Assembly: GCA_938041595.1 (NCBI GenBank)
Contig: CALITN010000008.1
Span: forward strand, 1-10,845
Origin: an uncultured Flavobacteriaceae bacterium
Lineage (GTDB): Bacteria > Bacteroidota > Bacteroidia > Flavobacteriales > Flavobacteriaceae
Length of the DNA: 10,845 nucleotides
Direction: 5' to 3'
The notes below the pieces were generated by a model, which saw only the letters and a list, made by a program, of their open reading frames with translations, searched no databases and was not told the origin of the DNA. Both the position numbers and the translations under genes were made by a program. Of this stretch, positions 1 to 6,588 are shown one piece after another. Within the stretch, counting starts at the first letter, position 1. The number at the start of each line of letters is the position of its first letter.

Positions 1-1545
1 GAGGATCATTCCAGCGACAGAAGCTGCATTTTCAAGGGCAACACGAGTCACTTTTTTAGGATCGATGATTCCAGCTTTCAGCATGTCCACATAGGTGCCA
101 TCTTTGGCATTATAACCATGGTTGGCTTTGCCTTCCAAAACCTTAGAAACAACAACAGAGCCTTCGCCACCGGAATTTTCCACGATTGTTCGAAGGGGTG
201 CTTCAATGGCACGGTGGATGATTTGAACACCTGTTTGTTCATCAGCGGTTTCTCCTTTTAGCGATTCCAAAGATTTTTTGGAGTTAAGCAGAGCAACCCC
301 TCCACCGGCAACAATACCTTCTTCGATGGCTGCACGCGTTGCGTGAAGGGCATCATCAACTCGGTCTTTCTTTTCTTTCATTTCGACTTCAGAAGGAGCA
401 CCTACATAAAGAACAGCTACTCCGCCAGCCAATTTCGCCAAACGTTCTTGTAGCTTTTCTTTGTCATAATCGGAGGTAGAGGCTTCAATTTGCGCTTTGA
501 TTTGAGCCACTCGTGCCTCGATGTTGGCTGCTTCTCCACTGCCATTGACCACGGTGGTGTTATCTTTGTCGATGGCTACTTTTTCTGCAGTTCCCAACAT
601 ATCGATGGTAACATTCTCAAGAGTGAATCCACGTTCTTCAGAGATTACTGTACCCCCTGTTAAAATGGCGATGTCTTCAAGCATGGCTTTTCTGCGGTCA
701 CCAAAGCCAGGCGCTTTCACAGCCGCAATTTTCAATGATCCTCTAAGTTTGTTCACCACTAAAGTAGCAAGGGCTTCACCGTCAACATCTTCAGCAATGA
801 TTAACAAGGGTTTTCCCGATTGGGCGACAGGCTCCAATACAGGAAGCAAATCTTTCATCACCGAAATTTTCTTGTCATAAAGTAAGATGTAAGGTGACTC
901 GAGGTCGGCTTCCATTTTTTCTGAGTTGGTTACAAAGTAAGGGGATAGGTATCCACGATCAAACTGCATTCCTTCGACAACATCTACATAAGTATCTGTT
1001 CCTTTGGCTTCTTCGACAGTAATCACCCCTTCTTTTCCAACCTTGTCAAAGGCTTCAGTAATCAATCCGCCGATAGTACTATCGTTATTGGCAGAAATAC
1101 TGGCTACCTGATTGATTTTCTCAGAAGAGCTTCCGATTTCTTCGGACTGTTCACCAAGGTTTTTCACAATCGCTTCCACCGCCTTGTCAATTCCTCGTTT
1201 AAGATCTAATGGATTGGCACCGGCTGCAACATTTTTGAGTCCGTCACGGACAATGGCTTGCGCCAAAATAGTCGCAGTAGTTGTTCCATCACCGGCAAGA
1301 TCATTGGTTTTAGAAGCTACTTCTTTTACCATCTGGGCACCCATGTTTTCAAGGGCGTCTTCCAGTTCGATTTCTTTGGCAACACTCACACCGTCTTTTG
1401 TGACTTGTGGGGCACCAAATGATTTTCCGATGATTACATTTCGTCCTTTTGGACCGAGTGTTACTTTTACGGCATTGGCAAGCGCATCTACCCCGCGCTT
1501 GATACCGTCTCTTGCATCAATGTCAAATTCTATTTTCTTTGCCAT
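1..1545 (-). CDS. groEL: 60 kDa chaperonin GroEL, 3' end cut by the window edge
   Basis: GroEL forms the double-ring ATP-driven cytosolic folding chamber that works with the GroES lid. The start is the ATG at 1543-1545 (MAKKIEFDIDARDGIKRG). The frame stays open for 515 codons to base 1. Visible hallmarks are the nucleotide-binding loop TLGPKGRNV near residue 30, GDGTTTAT at about 85-92 with the catalytic Asp at 86, the apical stretch around YLSPYFVTNSEKM, and the equatorial return segment EEGIVAGGGVALL. The last visible residues, AASVAGMIL, correspond to a point roughly 30 residues before the end of typical homologues, so the C-terminal tail, usually rich in Gly and Met, is outside the window. 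The gene follows groES after 19 bases and is almost certainly co-transcribed with it. No frameshift or internal stop was seen. Identity is very sure. Confidence 0.98.
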   Translation of the reverse strand, partial: MAKKIEFDIDARDGIKRGVDALANAVKVTLGPKGRNVIIGKSFGAPQVTKDGVSVAKEIELEDALENMGAQMVKEVASKTNDLAGDGTTTATILAQAIVRDGLKNVAAGANPLDLKRGIDKAVEAIVKNLGEQSEEIGSSSEKINQVASISANNDSTIGGLITEAFDKVGKEGVITVEEAKGTDTYVDVVEGMQFDRGYLSPYFVTNSEKMEADLESPYILLYDKKISVMKDLLPVLEPVAQSGKPLLIIAEDVDGEALATLVVNKLRGSLKIAAVKAPGFGDRRKAMLEDIAILTGGTVISEERGFTLENVTIDMLGTAEKVAIDKDNTTVVNGSGEAANIEARVAQIKAQIEASTSDYDKEKLQERLAKLAGGVAVLYVGAPSEVEMKEKKDRVDDALHATRAAIEEGIVAGGGVALLNSKKSLESLKGETADEQTGVQIIHRAIEAPLRTIVENSGGEGSVVVSKVLEGKANHGYNAKDGTYVDMLKAGIIDPKKVTRVALENAASVAGMIL

Positions 1546-1564
1546 AATTTCTTAATGTTTTGAA

Positions 1565-1834
1565 TTATACAATTGCGAGTAAATCGTTTTCTTTCATGAT
1601 GAGGTAGTCTTTTCCCTCATGCTGCAATTCGGTACCGGCGTATTTGCCATACAAAACCTGATCTCCCACTTTTACTGTTATGGGATTTTCTTGGGTACCA
1701 GGTCCTACAGCAACGACAGTTCCTTTTTGAGGTTTTTCTTTTGCGGTGTCGGGGATAATAATCCCTGAAGAAGTTTTTGTTTCTGCTGCCGCTGGCTCTA
1801 CCAGTACTCGGTCGGCTAGTGGTTTGATAGTCAT
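1565..1834 (-). CDS. groES: 10 kDa co-chaperonin GroES
   Basis: GroES is the heptameric lid of the GroEL chamber in the cytosol. The 89-residue protein has the normal family length. It opens with IKPLADRVLVEP, carries the flexible GroEL-contacting mobile loop at about residues 15-35 (containing SSGIIIPDTAKEKP), then VVAVGPG and the core strand VGDQVLYGKYAGTEL, and ends in DLLAIV. The ATG at 1832-1834 is the only sensible start. It is preceded by an A-rich leader with a run of ten A on the coding strand (1841-1850) and no Shine-Dalgarno sequence, which is usual in Bacteroidota. It lies 19 bases before groEL. The transcription signal is probably the palindromic site at 1864-1880, because a terminator separates groES from secG. 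Confidence 0.98.
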   Translation of the reverse strand: MTIKPLADRVLVEPAAAETKTSSGIIIPDTAKEKPQKGTVVAVGPGTQENPITVKVGDQVLYGKYAGTELQHEGKDYLIMKENDLLAIV

Positions 1835-1863
1835 GATTAATTTTTTTTTTATGATAGGGTTAG

Positions 1864-1880
1864 TGGCACAAATTGTGCCA
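1864..1880 (-). promoter_or_regulatory. Perfect 17-base palindrome upstream of groES; candidate sigma-54 -24/-12 promoter or operator
   Basis: The sequence is TGGCACAA, a central base, then TTGTGCCA: two perfect 8-base arms, starting 30 bases upstream of the groES ATG. Read on the minus strand, TGGCAC is followed by a GC exactly 12 bases after the GG, which is the spacing of sigma-54 promoters (TGGCAC-N5-TTGC); the -12 element reads GTGC rather than TTGC. Transcription would then begin near 1854, giving a leader of about 20 bases. No TAnnTTTG box occurs in this gap, and no CIRCE element was found. It could equally be the binding site of a dimeric repressor. The palindrome is seen directly; the promoter role is inference. 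Confidence 0.45.
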
Positions 1881-1902
1881 TGCCCAAAAAGAGAATGGTT
1901 TG

Positions 1903-1940
1903 AAAAAAAAAAATGCCAGACTGTCAGTTGTTTGGCATTG
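1903..1940 (-). terminator. Intrinsic terminator after secG
   Basis: Reading the minus strand just past the secG stop, AATGCCA (1939-1933) pairs perfectly with TGGCATT (1918-1912) across a 14-base loop, and an unbroken tract of 11 T follows (1913-1903; its first two bases are also the end of the stem). This hairpin plus T-tract lies 8 bases after the stop codon and should end the miaB-to-secG transcript, separating it from groES-groEL. The stem is only 7 base pairs with modest GC content, so some read-through into groES is possible. Confidence 0.7.
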
Positions 1941-1947
1941 AAAGCGT

Positions 1948-2289
1948 TTAGTTGTTTTGTGGCTCGGGCTCTTCAGGGATTACCTCTGGAAGTACTTGTG
2001 GGATGGTTTGCTCAACGGCTCCGTCTTGTATCAAACGAGAGTCTGATGCGCTGGCTCCCCCTGGCAAGGCCATATTGGACAAGAGAATAAGAACAACCAA
2101 TAGCGTGGCGAGTACCCAAGTACTTCGATCTAAAAAGTCGGTTGTCTTTTGCACGCCACCCATCTGTTGGCCACCACCTCCAAATGATGAGGAAAGTCCG
2201 CCGCCTTTTGGATTTTGAACCATCACAACTAGGATTAGTAAAAAACAAACCAAAATGATCAATGTAATAAAGATGGAAAACGTACTCAT
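1948..2289 (-). CDS. secG: Preprotein translocase subunit SecG
   Basis: SecG is the small inner-membrane subunit of the SecYEG channel that assists SecA-driven protein export. The 113-residue product has the family plan: a first membrane helix at about residues 4-24, the diagnostic cytoplasmic loop VQNPKGGGLSSSFGGG at 24-39, then TTDFLDRSTW at 49-58 leading into a second helix at about 57-77. A Pro/Glu-rich tail (about 96-113) follows, as often seen in Bacteroidota. It starts 7 bases after the stop of the TPR-like gene and is the last gene of the operon, with a terminator directly behind it. The ATG at 2287-2289 places the first helix right at the N-terminus, as expected. Confidence 0.96.
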   Translation of the reverse strand: MSTFSIFITLIILVCFLLILVVMVQNPKGGGLSSSFGGGGQQMGGVQKTTDFLDRSTWVLATLLVVLILLSNMALPGGASASDSRLIQDGAVEQTIPQVLPEVIPEEPEPQNN

Positions 2290-2296
2290 ATATATT

Positions 2297-3055
2297 TTAT
2301 TTAGCTTGTTGTAAGCGTTTGATTTCTTTTATCTGGCTTGCAAAGAAAGTGTTTTTTTCTGGATATTTCAAGCTCAGGATTTTATAGGCTTGCAAGGCCT
2401 TACGATACTTGTGTTGTTGTACTAAGATTTTAGCCAAGGTTTCGGTCATTAGCTCTTCCTTGACAAATTCCTGTCGTTGGGCTAAATCAATCATTTCACC
2501 TTGAGATTCTTCAACGGCTTTGGCTGTGGGAATCTTGGGGTTGTTTTCAATAAAGGCATCAATCATGTCCCATTTATTATTACTTTTCTCGGCAGCATCC
2601 ACTGCTCTATCCTTGGAAGGATGCTGATCTAGCCATTCTAGGAACGAACGACTTTCCAAAGGCTGTTTTGCAACAGGGGTTGCCTTCTTGGTTTCGGTCT
2701 TTAGAGGTGATTTCTTTTTCGCTTTTTTGGTTGTCGGAACTTCTTTTTCTTGTGTGGATGCCTCTTTGGTTTGGGGTGACGGTGTCTTTATGGATTCGGA
2801 CTGTTGTGATGTTGGTTGTTGTAACTCTTGATCCATCCAGTCTTTGAAAGCGGCTCGATTGTAGGAAAGAATGGCGGCTCTTTCAATGATGCGATCAGCT
2901 TCTATTTTTTTCTGTACTTGTGCTGCTTTGGCCAGATAGGCCCACGGGGTTGGGAAATAGGGATAGTTTAGCGTAAGTTGTTCCAAGGCATCGTATTGGG
3001 TGCTGCTTTTGGGATCAAATTCTTGTACAATTGCGTCAAACTCTATTCCTACCAT
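2297..3055 (-). CDS. Uncharacterised protein with C-terminal TPR-like repeat, between lptE and secG
   Basis: Function is unknown. Three parts are visible in the 252 residues. First is an N-terminal helical segment (about 1-75) containing NYPYFPTPWAYLAKA and AAILSYNRAAFKDWM. Next is a low-complexity linker (about 80-133) rich in Lys, Thr, Pro and Gln. Last is a C-terminal part with SFLEWL, FIENNPKIP and a single TPR-like helix pair (ETLAKILVQQHKYRKALQAYKILSLKYPEK, split here as about 205-218 and 219-234). There is no signal peptide or membrane helix, so it is probably cytoplasmic or peripheral to the inner membrane. The ATG overlaps the lptE stop by 7 bases (ATGGTAG), indicating translational coupling. 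From memory, proteins with this pattern sit between lptE and secG in other Flavobacteriia, which suggests an envelope or export role, but that is inference. Confidence 0.85.
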   Translation of the reverse strand: MVGIEFDAIVQEFDPKSSTQYDALEQLTLNYPYFPTPWAYLAKAAQVQKKIEADRIIERAAILSYNRAAFKDWMDQELQQPTSQQSESIKTPSPQTKEASTQEKEVPTTKKAKKKSPLKTETKKATPVAKQPLESRSFLEWLDQHPSKDRAVDAAEKSNNKWDMIDAFIENNPKIPTAKAVEESQGEMIDLAQRQEFVKEELMTETLAKILVQQHKYRKALQAYKILSLKYPEKNTFFASQIKEIKRLQQAK

Positions 3056-3591
3056 TTTGCTAAGGTATCATTAAAAATGTCTTGGGTGATACGATCAAAA
3101 ATTTCTTTGTGGGCTGTGTCACGGACGTCATAAACTTGGAGCTCGGCAGGGAAGTCATAGAAAAAAGAATAATTTTTTTCCATATCGTCTTCTTCGTTTT
3201 TACGATTGAAGTACCGCAGTTTAACACTCATTTTCAATCGGTTTTGTGCGGCTTTAATTTCTGCTGTTGCCGCCATGGGAGTCACGCTATATTCTGTAAT
3301 CTCCCCTTCGTAAATTAAATCTCCATCGGTATTGACTAAAGATAGATTGGTCTGGTTGAGAAGCAAGTCTTGTAGGGCTAAGGTGAAATCTCTATCCAAT
3401 CCAGGTTCAACAGTAGATCCGGGACGATTCCCGGCCTGGTTTTCAAAATAGTTTACTTGAAAGGTTTTTGTTCCGGCTGGAATGGAAGCGCCTGTGAAGG
3501 AATAGATACCGCATTGGACAAAGAGTATCATAACAAGTGCGAATAGCCCGAAGTAAAGAGATAGAGTGGAAAATTTATTCATCCTCTTCAT
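3049..3591 (-). CDS. lptE: LPS-assembly lipoprotein LptE
   Basis: LptE is the outer-membrane lipoprotein that plugs the LptD barrel and helps place LPS in the outer leaflet. The product has a hydrophobic signal segment ending in LFVQCGIYSFTGASIP. It is followed by KTFQVNYFENQAG, FTLALQDLLLNQTNLSLV, LIYEGEITEYSVTPMAATA and the terminal FDRITQDIFNDTLAKW, all typical of the Bacteroidota form. The start is ambiguous: ATGs lie at 3600, 3591 and 3582. I chose 3591 because it adds Lys-Arg before the hydrophobic core. The 3582 start (MNKF) gives an ATGAATAA overlap with the upstream regulator. The lipobox is weak, with Gln before the Cys. It overlaps genes on both sides, in mid-operon. Confidence 0.9.
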   Translation of the reverse strand: MKRMNKFSTLSLYFGLFALVMILFVQCGIYSFTGASIPAGTKTFQVNYFENQAGNRPGSTVEPGLDRDFTLALQDLLLNQTNLSLVNTDGDLIYEGEITEYSVTPMAATAEIKAAQNRLKMSVKLRYFNRKNEEDDMEKNYSFFYDFPAELQVYDVRDTAHKEIFDRITQDIFNDTLAKW

Positions 3592-4849
3592 TGAGATCAA
3601 ATTGTTTGATTTTTCGATAAAGTGTTCGTTCAGAAATCCCCAGTTCTTGAGCAGCTTTCTTGCGCCGTCCTTTGCTGCGCTCTAGTGCACGGCGGATCAT
3701 TTCAATTTCTTTTTCTTGTAAGGATAGCGGTTCTTCTTCTTCCACGGTCTCAACAAATTGATACTTGTCCTCGGTCTGTGGTTTGGTGATTTCCAAGTCT
3801 GGTGTACTTGGGTGAGTCAATGGAAGGGCTTCTAGTCTTTCTGGAGTTTCTGGAGCCTCCTTGTCACCATAAATTTTATTAATTAAGGACTGGTTTCGTT
3901 CTTTAAATTGTGGCTGTTCCTCGGTTTCTAGAAGGTCTAAGGTGAGCTTTTTCAAATCATTCAAATCAGACTTCATATCAAAAAGCACTTTGTAGAGAAT
4001 TTCTCGTTCTGAGGCAAAGTCACTTTTGGATTGTTCGTTATCAACCAATGCAGGAAGTTGCGAAGAGGTGTTGGGGAGATAGCTACGAAGTTTGTCGGGA
4101 TTGATGATACGGTCTTGTTCCAGAACTGACATTTGCTCGGCTACATTTCGAAGTTGACGGATATTTCCGCTCCAGCGATGTTGACTTAAAAGCAGCTGTG
4201 CGTTTTCGTCCAAACGCAGTGGAGGCATACGATATTTTTCGGCAAAGTCTGCCGCAAATTTGCGGAAGAGTAAATGAATGTCCTCTTTTCGTTCTCGCAG
4301 TGGGGGGATATGAATTTCTACAGTACTTAGGCGGTAGTACAGGTCTTCTCGAAATTTATTTTTCTGGATTGCTTCTGACATCTTCACATTTGTGGCCGCA
4401 ACAATACGCACATTTGTCTTTTGAACTTTGGAGGAACCTACTTTGAAAAATTCACCATTTTCCAATACGCGTAAGAGACGTACTTGTGTGGGTAAAGGAA
4501 GCTCTCCCACTTCATCTAGGAAAATAGTACCACCATCTGCTTCTTCAAAGTAGCCACTTCGGGTAGAGGTGGCTCCAGTAAAGGCTCCTTTTTCGTGACC
4601 AAAAAGTTCACTATCGATAGTGCCCTCGGGGATGGCACCACAGTTAACAGCAATGTATTTGGCGTGTTTTCTCCCAGAATATTGATGAATGATTCGTGGA
4701 ATATTTTCTTTTCCAACACCGCTTTCACCAGTGACTAAAACAGAAATTTCGGTTGCAGCAACGCGCAAGGCTTTTTCCAATGCGTGATTGAGTCCGGGAT
4801 GATTTCCGATGATTCCAAAACGTTGTTTAAGCTGTTGAATCGTATCCAT
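3575..4849 (-). CDS. Sigma-54-dependent transcriptional activator without a receiver domain
   Basis: This is a bacterial enhancer-binding protein, an AAA+ ATPase that remodels sigma-54 RNA polymerase to open promoters. With the start at 4849 the protein has 424 residues. It begins almost at once with the AAA+ domain: Walker A GESGVGKE at 41-48, the sigma-54 contact loop GAFTGA at 88-93, Walker B GGTIFLDE at 106-113, then RVLENGEFFKVG, the Arg-rich PPLRERKEDI and WSGNIRQLRN. An acidic linker (about 325-378) precedes a Fis-type helix-turn-helix (about 380-424, KKAAQELGISERTLYRKIKQ). No receiver, GAF or PAS domain is present, so its input signal is unknown. The 4849 start fits better than the ATG at 4894, which would overlap miaB by 35 bases, because AGGAG precedes it. 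Its target promoters are not known from the sequence. Confidence 0.93.
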   Translation of the reverse strand: MDTIQQLKQRFGIIGNHPGLNHALEKALRVAATEISVLVTGESGVGKENIPRIIHQYSGRKHAKYIAVNCGAIPEGTIDSELFGHEKGAFTGATSTRSGYFEEADGGTIFLDEVGELPLPTQVRLLRVLENGEFFKVGSSKVQKTNVRIVAATNVKMSEAIQKNKFREDLYYRLSTVEIHIPPLRERKEDIHLLFRKFAADFAEKYRMPPLRLDENAQLLLSQHRWSGNIRQLRNVAEQMSVLEQDRIINPDKLRSYLPNTSSQLPALVDNEQSKSDFASEREILYKVLFDMKSDLNDLKKLTLDLLETEEQPQFKERNQSLINKIYGDKEAPETPERLEALPLTHPSTPDLEITKPQTEDKYQFVETVEEEEPLSLQEKEIEMIRRALERSKGRRKKAAQELGISERTLYRKIKQFDLNEEDE

Positions 4850-4853
4850 AGAT

Positions 4854-4858
4854 CTCCT
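4854..4858 (-). promoter_or_regulatory. Shine-Dalgarno-like AGGAG before the sigma-54 activator
   Basis: On the minus strand AGGAG lies 4 bases before the ATG at 4847-4849, in the 10-base gap after the miaB stop. I saw no such motif before most other genes here, which have A-rich leaders as is common in Bacteroidota. It supports 4849 as the start rather than the in-frame ATG at 4894 inside miaB. Confidence 0.5.
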
Positions 4859-4859
4859 G

Positions 4860-6359
4860 TTAGATTCGGTCTGAATAGCCTTGTGGGGTTCCAATGAGGG
4901 TGGCTGTTGTCACTGAGTCAATACGCACTTCTACCAAATCGCCAATCTGATAGTTTTCTTTCGGAAAGACAGCGACGGTATTTTGCGTAGTGCGTCCACT
5001 CCAAAACCCTTCAGACCTTTTAGAGGTTTTTTCAATAAGCACGCAAACTGTTTTTCCAATAAATTGCTGGGTTCGGTATTTACTGTGTTCCTGCTGCAGA
5101 TCAATGATTTCGTTGAGGCGTCTTTTTTTAATAGCTTCGGAGACATCGTCCTCAATTTTTCGGGCAGCCATGGTTCCCGGACGTTCCGAATAGGCAAACA
5201 TAAAGCCATAGTCGTATTTCACAAAGCGCATTAGGTCAAGGGTGTCTTGGTGATCGGCTTCTGTTTCCGTGGGAAAGCCCGTAATCATGTCGTGAGAAAT
5301 ACCGCAGTCTGGAATAATTTTCCGGATGTTTTCAATCAATTCAAAATACTCTTCACGGCTGTGCAAGCGATTCATTTTTTTCAAAATGCGATTGCTGCCT
5401 GATTGAACGGGTAAATGTATGTATTTGCAAATATTGTCGTAAGCTGCCATAGTGTGGAGTACATCCAAAGACATGTCTTGCGGGTTGGAGGTGGAGAATC
5501 GAATTCTCATTTTGGGGTGAGCCTCAGCAACAAGTTGCAAGAGTTTTGAAAAATCAACGGCAGTTTTCTGCTGAAGCGGACTTGCGTTTTTAAAGTCTTT
5601 TTTTAAGCCGCCACCGTACCATAAATAACTATCGACATTTTGACCCAAAAGGGTTACCTCTTTATAGCCTTCTGTAGCCAAATTATTGACTTCATGGAGA
5701 ATGCTTTTTGGGTCGCGACTTCTCTCGCGTCCTCGAGTAAAGGGAACCACACAGAACGTACACATATTGTCACAGCCTCTTGTAATCGTGACAAAAGCAC
5801 TAACCCCATTGGACGACAAGCGAACGGGGGCGATGTCTCCGTAGGTTTCCTCTTTGGAGAGGATCACATTGACGGCCTCACGATTAGCCTCTGCTTCTTC
5901 TAAAAGATTGGGAAGGTCTTTGTATGCATCGGGACCTACCACAATATCTACAATTTTTTCTTCTTCTAGAAATTTGTGTTTCAGCCGTTCGGCCATACAA
6001 CCCAATACGCCCACCTTAACGCCTTTATTTTGTTTTTTCAAATGCTGAAAGTGGGTGAGTCGGTTGCGAACCGTTTGCTCTGCTTTTTCCCGGATTGAGC
6101 AGGTATTGACCAAAATCAAATCAGCTTCGGCTAAGGTAGCTGTGGTTTGATACCCTTCTTTTTGCAGAATGGAAGCCACTACTTCACTGTCCGAAAAATT
6201 CATTTGACATCCATAGGACTCTAGATACATCTTTTTTGCCGTGGGTGTTTTTCCCGTTTCAGGCAACACCGCTCCGTCGTAAGCCATGGGGTCTTTTTCG
6301 GGAAGGGCTGCTTCCATAGCAGTGGAAGTGTGAAGATGGGCTTTACTTTTTGTTGTCAT
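4860..6359 (-). CDS. miaB: tRNA-2-methylthio-N6-dimethylallyladenosine synthase MiaB
   Basis: MiaB is a radical-SAM enzyme that adds a methylthio group to N6-isopentenyl-adenosine 37 of tRNAs reading U-starting codons. It has the full three-domain order. The N-terminal MTTase domain carries cluster cysteines at C51 (ESYGCQMN), C87 (VNTCSIREKA) and C121 (LGCMAER). The radical-SAM core has CxxxCxxC at C196/C200/C203 (TRGCDNMCTFC). A C-terminal TRAM domain runs from about 435 to 495. The segment GLKKDF after VDSYLWYGG is familiar from Bacteroidota MiaB. The N-terminus is long: 42 residues precede the MTTase domain, so Met15 (ATG at 6315-6317) or Met25 may be the real start. It is the first gene of the minus-strand operon, with a well-formed promoter about 40-75 bases upstream. 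The sigma-54 activator follows after 10 bases. Confidence 0.97.
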   Translation of the reverse strand: MTTKSKAHLHTSTAMEAALPEKDPMAYDGAVLPETGKTPTAKKMYLESYGCQMNFSDSEVVASILQKEGYQTTATLAEADLILVNTCSIREKAEQTVRNRLTHFQHLKKQNKGVKVGVLGCMAERLKHKFLEEEKIVDIVVGPDAYKDLPNLLEEAEANREAVNVILSKEETYGDIAPVRLSSNGVSAFVTITRGCDNMCTFCVVPFTRGRERSRDPKSILHEVNNLATEGYKEVTLLGQNVDSYLWYGGGLKKDFKNASPLQQKTAVDFSKLLQLVAEAHPKMRIRFSTSNPQDMSLDVLHTMAAYDNICKYIHLPVQSGSNRILKKMNRLHSREEYFELIENIRKIIPDCGISHDMITGFPTETEADHQDTLDLMRFVKYDYGFMFAYSERPGTMAARKIEDDVSEAIKKRRLNEIIDLQQEHSKYRTQQFIGKTVCVLIEKTSKRSEGFWSGRTTQNTVAVFPKENYQIGDLVEVRIDSVTTATLIGTPQGYSDRI

Positions 6360-6400
6360 CGACTCTAGGTATCATGGATTGAAATGCTTAATGCAGCCCA

Positions 6401-6433
6401 CAAAATTAAGTAAAGTATCCTAAAAACTGCAAA
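6401..6433 (-). promoter_or_regulatory. Bacteroidota-type promoter of the miaB-secG operon
   Basis: On the minus strand TAATTTTG (6408-6401) matches the Bacteroidota -7 consensus TAnnTTTG at every fixed position. A TTTG at 6433-6430 stands 21 bases upstream, within the 17-23 base spacing known for the -33 element. Transcription should start near 6395, leaving a leader of about 35 bases before the ATG at 6359. This is the best promoter match I found in the window. Confidence 0.7.
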
Positions 6434-6468
6434 TTTGTCAGGTCGAATGACAGTCGGTGATAAATTCG
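6434..6468 (+). promoter_or_regulatory. Weaker candidate promoter for topA, diverging from the miaB promoter
   Basis: On the plus strand TTTG (6434-6437) is followed 23 bases later by TAAATTCG (6461-6468), one mismatch from TAnnTTTG. The TTTG is the right half of the palindrome CAAATTTG (6430-6437), whose left half serves the miaB promoter. The predicted leader to topA would be about 115 bases. A second one-mismatch -7 box, TACTTTTA at 6563-6570, lies closer to topA but has no TTTG at the right distance. Confidence 0.35.
6436..6452. repeat. Short inverted repeat TGTCA-N7-TGACA in the divergent promoter region
   Basis: TGTCA (6436-6440) and TGACA (6448-6452) form perfect 5-base arms around 7 bases. 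The repeat lies between the two boxes of the candidate topA promoter and starts beside the shared -33 palindrome, where a bound regulator could affect both directions. Arms this short also arise by chance. There is no T-tract, so it is not a terminator. Confidence 0.35.
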
Positions 6469-6588
6469 CAATAGGACTTTAGTTCCTTTACAAATCCTGT
6501 TTTTTGAGAGAGAGAAATGAGATACTTCCTATCTTCAAAGTCAAAAACTCCAAAAATCTCTCTACTTTTATCGCGTTAAAAAAAGTGT

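Noticed and set aside
521..880. Plus-strand open frame of 119 codons, and a similar one at 1112-1555
   Set aside because: Both lie wholly antisense to groEL, whose frame is unmistakable. Their Ser/Thr/Pro-rich translations show no domain.
1841..1850. Ten-base homopolymer before groES as a phase-variation tract
   Set aside because: It lies in a leader, groES is an essential gene, and A-rich leaders are normal in Bacteroidota, so nothing suggests switching.
1835..1947. CIRCE heat-shock operator (TTAGCACTC-N9-GAGTGCTAA) upstream of groES
   Set aside because: No such sequence is present. The palindrome found has different arms and essentially no spacer.
1746..2090. Plus-strand open frame of 114 codons across the groES-secG gap
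   Set aside because: It is antisense to groES and secG, runs through the groES control region and the secG terminator, and has no recognisable motif.
4850..4894. Longer sigma-54 activator starting at 4894
   Set aside because: It would overlap the end of miaB by 35 bases and add a polar segment unlike family N-termini. AGGAG supports the start at 4849.
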